Assembly (NCBI GenBank): GCA_019239895.1
Contig: JAFAZH010000052.1
Span: 124,001 to 188,000 of the forward strand
Origin: Abditibacteriaceae bacterium
Lineage (GTDB): Bacteria; Armatimonadota; Abditibacteriia; Abditibacteriales; Abditibacteriaceae
Direction of reading: 5' to 3'
Length of the DNA stretch: 64,000 nt
The translations under genes and the position numbers were made by a program. This document shows, one piece after another, positions 61,761 to 64,000 of this stretch (its first letter is position 1; each line of letters starts with the position of its first letter). Below the pieces are notes generated by a model, which saw only the letters and a list, made by a program, of their open reading frames with translations, ran no database searches and had not been told where the DNA came from.

Positions 61761-62873
61761 TTAAGGGCGGGCAGAGAAAGCCTTCGCCAACTGTTCAACA
61801 TTGCGGCCAATATCAAACTGCTCTTCTACCCGTTGGCGTGCCGCCTGGCACATATTCAGGGTCTCCGCTTTGTCCTGAAATACCTGAAGCAGTGTTGCGG
61901 CCAGTGCCTCGGCATTTCCTGCTGGACACAAACGACCTGTGCTGGCATCTAAGAAATCGGTGATCCCCCCTGTGTTCGTAGAAACGAGAGGCAAGCCAGA
62001 GGCTGCCGCTTCCAGCAGCACGTTGGGCAGACCATCACGATCACCATCATGCGCGATGATAGCAGGCAATACAAAACAGTTGGCCTGCGCCATCGCTGCC
62101 CGCACCTCGGCCTGAGTTTGCGCACCCGTAAACGTAACTTGCTCTGCCAGCCCCAACACGTTTTTGCGGGCCACTAATTCTTGCTGTAGTGGGCCATCCC
62201 CGATAATGGTGGTTTGAAATTGGTGGCCTTGCCATTGCAAAACGGAAAGCGCATCTAACAGCACGCGAAAGCCCTTTTTCTCCACCAATCGCCCCACGCT
62301 CAAAAGCCGCATCTCATTATCCAGGGCAGGCACCTGAAAGTGATAGTGGGCCATGTCCAGACCATGTGGCACATAAAGAACTTTAGCAGCGAATTGTGGT
62401 GCTTCTTTTTGCAGAAACTGCTGGCCAACCCGCGTGCAGACAGCGGTAAACTGGGCTGCTTGCAACTTTTCTTTCAAGGACGCCCCTTCGACAAATAAAT
62501 CTCTGGCGTGCCCGCTAAAACTCCACGGGAGACCAGCTTCTTGGGCCGTGCCCCATGCGATAAAGGCCGGATGGGAAGCCCATCCAGCATGAATGTGCTG
62601 CACTCCCCTCAGTTCAGCTTGCGCGCTACTCTGCCGCCACCAATCGGCCCCTATCTGGGTGAAGTAATGAGGCCGTGCTTTGATTGCTATTCGCTCAAGC
62701 GCACCTAACAAGCGTTTGCTCAAGGGGGATAAAGCTATTGGATAGGCACCTTCGCCCGCTTGTAAAGCGAAAATTTTAATGTCATACCCCTGCTGCCGCA
62801 GGGCCTCAATCTCACGGGCGATAAAAGTTTCCGTGAGAGAGGGGAAGGTATCGAGGATGTACGCGATCTTCAT
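61761..62873 (-). CDS. Glycosyltransferase family 4
   Basis: The 370-residue cytoplasmic enzyme has the GT-B fold. The N-terminal half begins IAYILDTFPSLTETFIAREI, typical for a family making surface polysaccharides. The C-terminal half has LLSVGRLVEKKGFRVLLDAL, GDGPLQQELVARKNVLG and DGLPNVLLEAAASGLPLVST, the UDP/GDP-sugar binding region with the E-x7-E pattern. The sugar and acceptor are not known. A second GT-B gene lies 230 bases upstream on the same strand. Confidence 0.9.
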   Translation of the reverse strand: MKIAYILDTFPSLTETFIAREIEALRQQGYDIKIFALQAGEGAYPIALSPLSKRLLGALERIAIKARPHYFTQIGADWWRQSSAQAELRGVQHIHAGWASHPAFIAWGTAQEAGLPWSFSGHARDLFVEGASLKEKLQAAQFTAVCTRVGQQFLQKEAPQFAAKVLYVPHGLDMAHYHFQVPALDNEMRLLSVGRLVEKKGFRVLLDALSVLQWQGHQFQTTIIGDGPLQQELVARKNVLGLAEQVTFTGAQTQAEVRAAMAQANCFVLPAIIAHDGDRDGLPNVLLEAAASGLPLVSTNTGGITDFLDASTGRLCPAGNAEALAATLLQVFQDKAETLNMCQAARQRVEEQFDIGRNVEQLAKAFSARP

Positions 62874-62931
62874 ATTTGCAATTTAGACTCATAGCGGCTA
62901 AATGTGTGTAACGCAAGTGGCTATGGAGCTA

Positions 62932-63015
62932 CCCGCGAATCAATTCGCGGGCTGCAAGGCCAAGTCCGCCTGCGCGGACTACGGCAGTCGCCGCAGGGCG
63001 ACTTCGTTTTGCAGC
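62932..63015. repeat. Nested-hairpin palindromic element between glycosyltransferase genes
   Basis: Three adjacent hairpins: CCCGCGAAT/ATTCGCGGG (62932-62951), AGTCCGC/GCGGACT (62963-62980), AGTCGCC/GGCGACT (62986-63003). An outer GGCTGCAA/TTGCAGCC pair spans the second and third (about 62950-63015). Repeats of this CGCGAATT...AGTCCGC...AGTCGCC type occur in many environmental bacteria. It fills most of the 229-base gap. Confidence 0.8.
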
Positions 63016-63102
63016 CGGTGGTTTTAACCATTGGCCCAAGTAGCAACTTGAGTTATGTAGTTTTGGCCTCCCTCCCCTTCCCGTTGCAGGAAGGGGCCGG
63101 GG

Positions 63103-64000
63103 TTAGGTTCCTCCTCCCACGCTTCTATACACTTCCAAAGTCATCTCGGCATTATGACGCCAGGTAAAAGGGGTGGCATAGGCTCTGGCCTGCTGGCGCA
63201 GTTGATCTTGCAAACCAGGTTCGTGCAAAATACGTTGAATTTGCGCGGCAATAGATTTTGGGTCTTGCGGGTCACAGATTAAAGCCACTTTGTCTAAACC
63301 GGGCAAGTGCGCTTCGACACTCGTGACAACAGGCGTGCCACTGGCTAACGCTTCTAAAACTGGCATTCCAAAGCCTTCCGCCAGCGTAGGAAACACGAAA
63401 GCTTCGCTCATGGCATAGAGAATGGGCAAGTCGCGGCGGCGCACGTAACCGAGAGAGCAAATCGGGGCCGCTAACTTAGATTCACTAGTAGTAGCTTTGT
63501 CTGTGGTATTAGCCATGCCATTCGCCGATGCTCCTGTTAAATCTTTGAGTTCGTAACCCGTCCAGGCACGGGCACCGCCAACCACGACTAAAGGCACTGG
63601 CAGTTTGATGTGATCCAGCGCCCGCAGCACATTGCGCAAGTTTTTCTTCGGCTCGAAATTACCCACAAAAAGCAAGTATCGTTCAGGCAACGCGTAACGT
63701 GCCCGCACGTCTTCTTGAGTAGCCTTATTGTGTGCCTTGAAAAATAACGGTTCAACCCCTAATGGAATGACATGGGTGCGGGCGGCACTGGTTGGCACGC
63801 GTTGAGAGACCTCAGCTTTTATGGCTTCCGAAGGGACAATAATACCCCGCGCTCGTGCCAGACAGCGTTGCAGCAGTGCGCCATAGTGGACACGGTTTAA
63901 CCGAGTGGCAAATTCCGGGTGGGTGAGGGCGATAAGGTCATAAACCGTTAGCACCGTAGGCACCGTAGCGAGTAGCGGCGCAATATAAGTGGGGGCGTGC
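63103..64000 (-). CDS. Glycosyltransferase family 4, N terminus beyond the window
   Basis: The reading frame is open to the window edge. The upstream residues HAPTYIAPLLATVPTVLTVY join directly to DLIALTHPEFA, typical of a GT-B N-terminal half, so an internal GTG at 63963 is not the start and the first part of the gene is missing. The C-terminal half has LLFVGNFEPKKNLRNVLRAL, LPILYAMSEAFVFPTLAEGF and GMPVLEALASGTPVVTS. An Asn/Thr/Ser-rich stretch (about 63480-63530) interrupts it. Probable role in surface polysaccharide synthesis with the neighbouring GT4. Confidence 0.88.
   Translation of the reverse strand, partial: HAPTYIAPLLATVPTVLTVYDLIALTHPEFATRLNRVHYGALLQRCLARARGIIVPSEAIKAEVSQRVPTSAARTHVIPLGVEPLFFKAHNKATQEDVRARYALPERYLLFVGNFEPKKNLRNVLRALDHIKLPVPLVVVGGARAWTGYELKDLTGASANGMANTTDKATTSESKLAAPICSLGYVRRRDLPILYAMSEAFVFPTLAEGFGMPVLEALASGTPVVTSVEAHLPGLDKVALICDPQDPKSIAAQIQRILHEPGLQDQLRQQARAYATPFTWRHNAEMTLEVYRSVGGGT

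Noticed and set aside
1..64000. CRISPR arrays, tRNA or rRNA genes, and insertion-sequence transposases
   Set aside because: No regularly spaced repeats, tRNA cloverleaf, rRNA segments or transposase motifs were recognised anywhere; the heptad arrays lack spacers and are not CRISPRs.

Overview
The window looks like chromosome from a Gram-negative-type bacterium of moderate GC (roughly low to mid 50s %), most likely Armatimonadota or its close relative Abditibacteriota. The placement rests on a DUF1559-type pseudopilin (N-terminal FTLIELLVVIAIIAILAAI, C-terminal LDGHVK), many secreted glycosidase-like proteins, and an ATP synthase operon running into murA, mreB and pyrH. It is an inference; no rRNA or other marker here settles it.

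Layout. 0-5 kb: a KAP-type P-loop NTPase broken by a frameshift, a DUF1801 protein and a large secreted clan GH-A glycosidase. 5.2-14.2 kb: a complete F-type ATP synthase operon (atpZ-like, atpI, B, E, F, H, A, G, D, C) with a clear promoter and a hairpin in almost every long gap between genes. 14.5-18.3 kb: murA, mreB and pyrH with a small anchored protein. 18.5-27.6 kb: mostly minus-strand genes for carbohydrate use and surface functions (secreted protein, metallophosphatase, pseudopilin, GntR/LacI-type regulator, alpha/beta hydrolase, GH42 beta-galactosidase, FAD oxidoreductase). 27.6-29.7 kb: a small accessory patch (XRE regulator, ImmA/IrrE protease, DUF3892 protein) beside the 3' end of tmRNA (ssrA). 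29.7-38.1 kb: envelope and housekeeping genes (GT39-like protein, rfbB, gmhA, murQ, argS, glmM-like). 38.3-45.5 kb: secreted OB-like protein, Na+/H+ antiporter, GlsB-type protein, an anchored protein, a DinB-like gene with a damaged start, an isopropylmalate dehydrogenase relative and nagZ. 45.5-52.7 kb: a nine-domain hybrid histidine kinase and two paralogous TlpA-type secreted thioredoxins. 52.7-58.2 kb: gyrB, antitoxin, PIN toxin and gyrA as one tight operon behind a perfect consensus promoter. 58.4-64 kb: a secreted glycosidase-fold protein lacking its catalytic residues, a LOG-family protein and two glycosyltransferases, the last cut by the window edge.

How it fits together. The ATP synthase c subunit carries the residues of a Na+-binding site (Gln26, Glu59, Ser60, Tyr64), and a CPA1 Na+/H+ antiporter is also encoded, so a sodium component in bioenergetics is possible. 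MurA, MreB, MurQ, NagZ, GlmM, GmhA and RfbB cover peptidoglycan synthesis and recycling and surface sugar supply.

The most unusual feature is a set of long intergenic inverted repeats whose arms are built from degenerate 7- or 8-bp units. Each locus has its own unit, but its two arms match each other (atpH-atpA, atpG-atpD, atpD-atpC, after pyrH, argS-glmM; a one-armed array follows the tmRNA 5' end). Three other palindromic element types (26-bp perfect arms; 28-bp arms with nested hairpins; a multi-hairpin cruciform) are also present. Other notable points are the toxin-antitoxin pair inside the gyrase operon, a duplicated promoter/operator motif in front of the regulator and the pseudopilin genes, and Asn-Gly-Ala-rich inserts in AtpD and GyrB.
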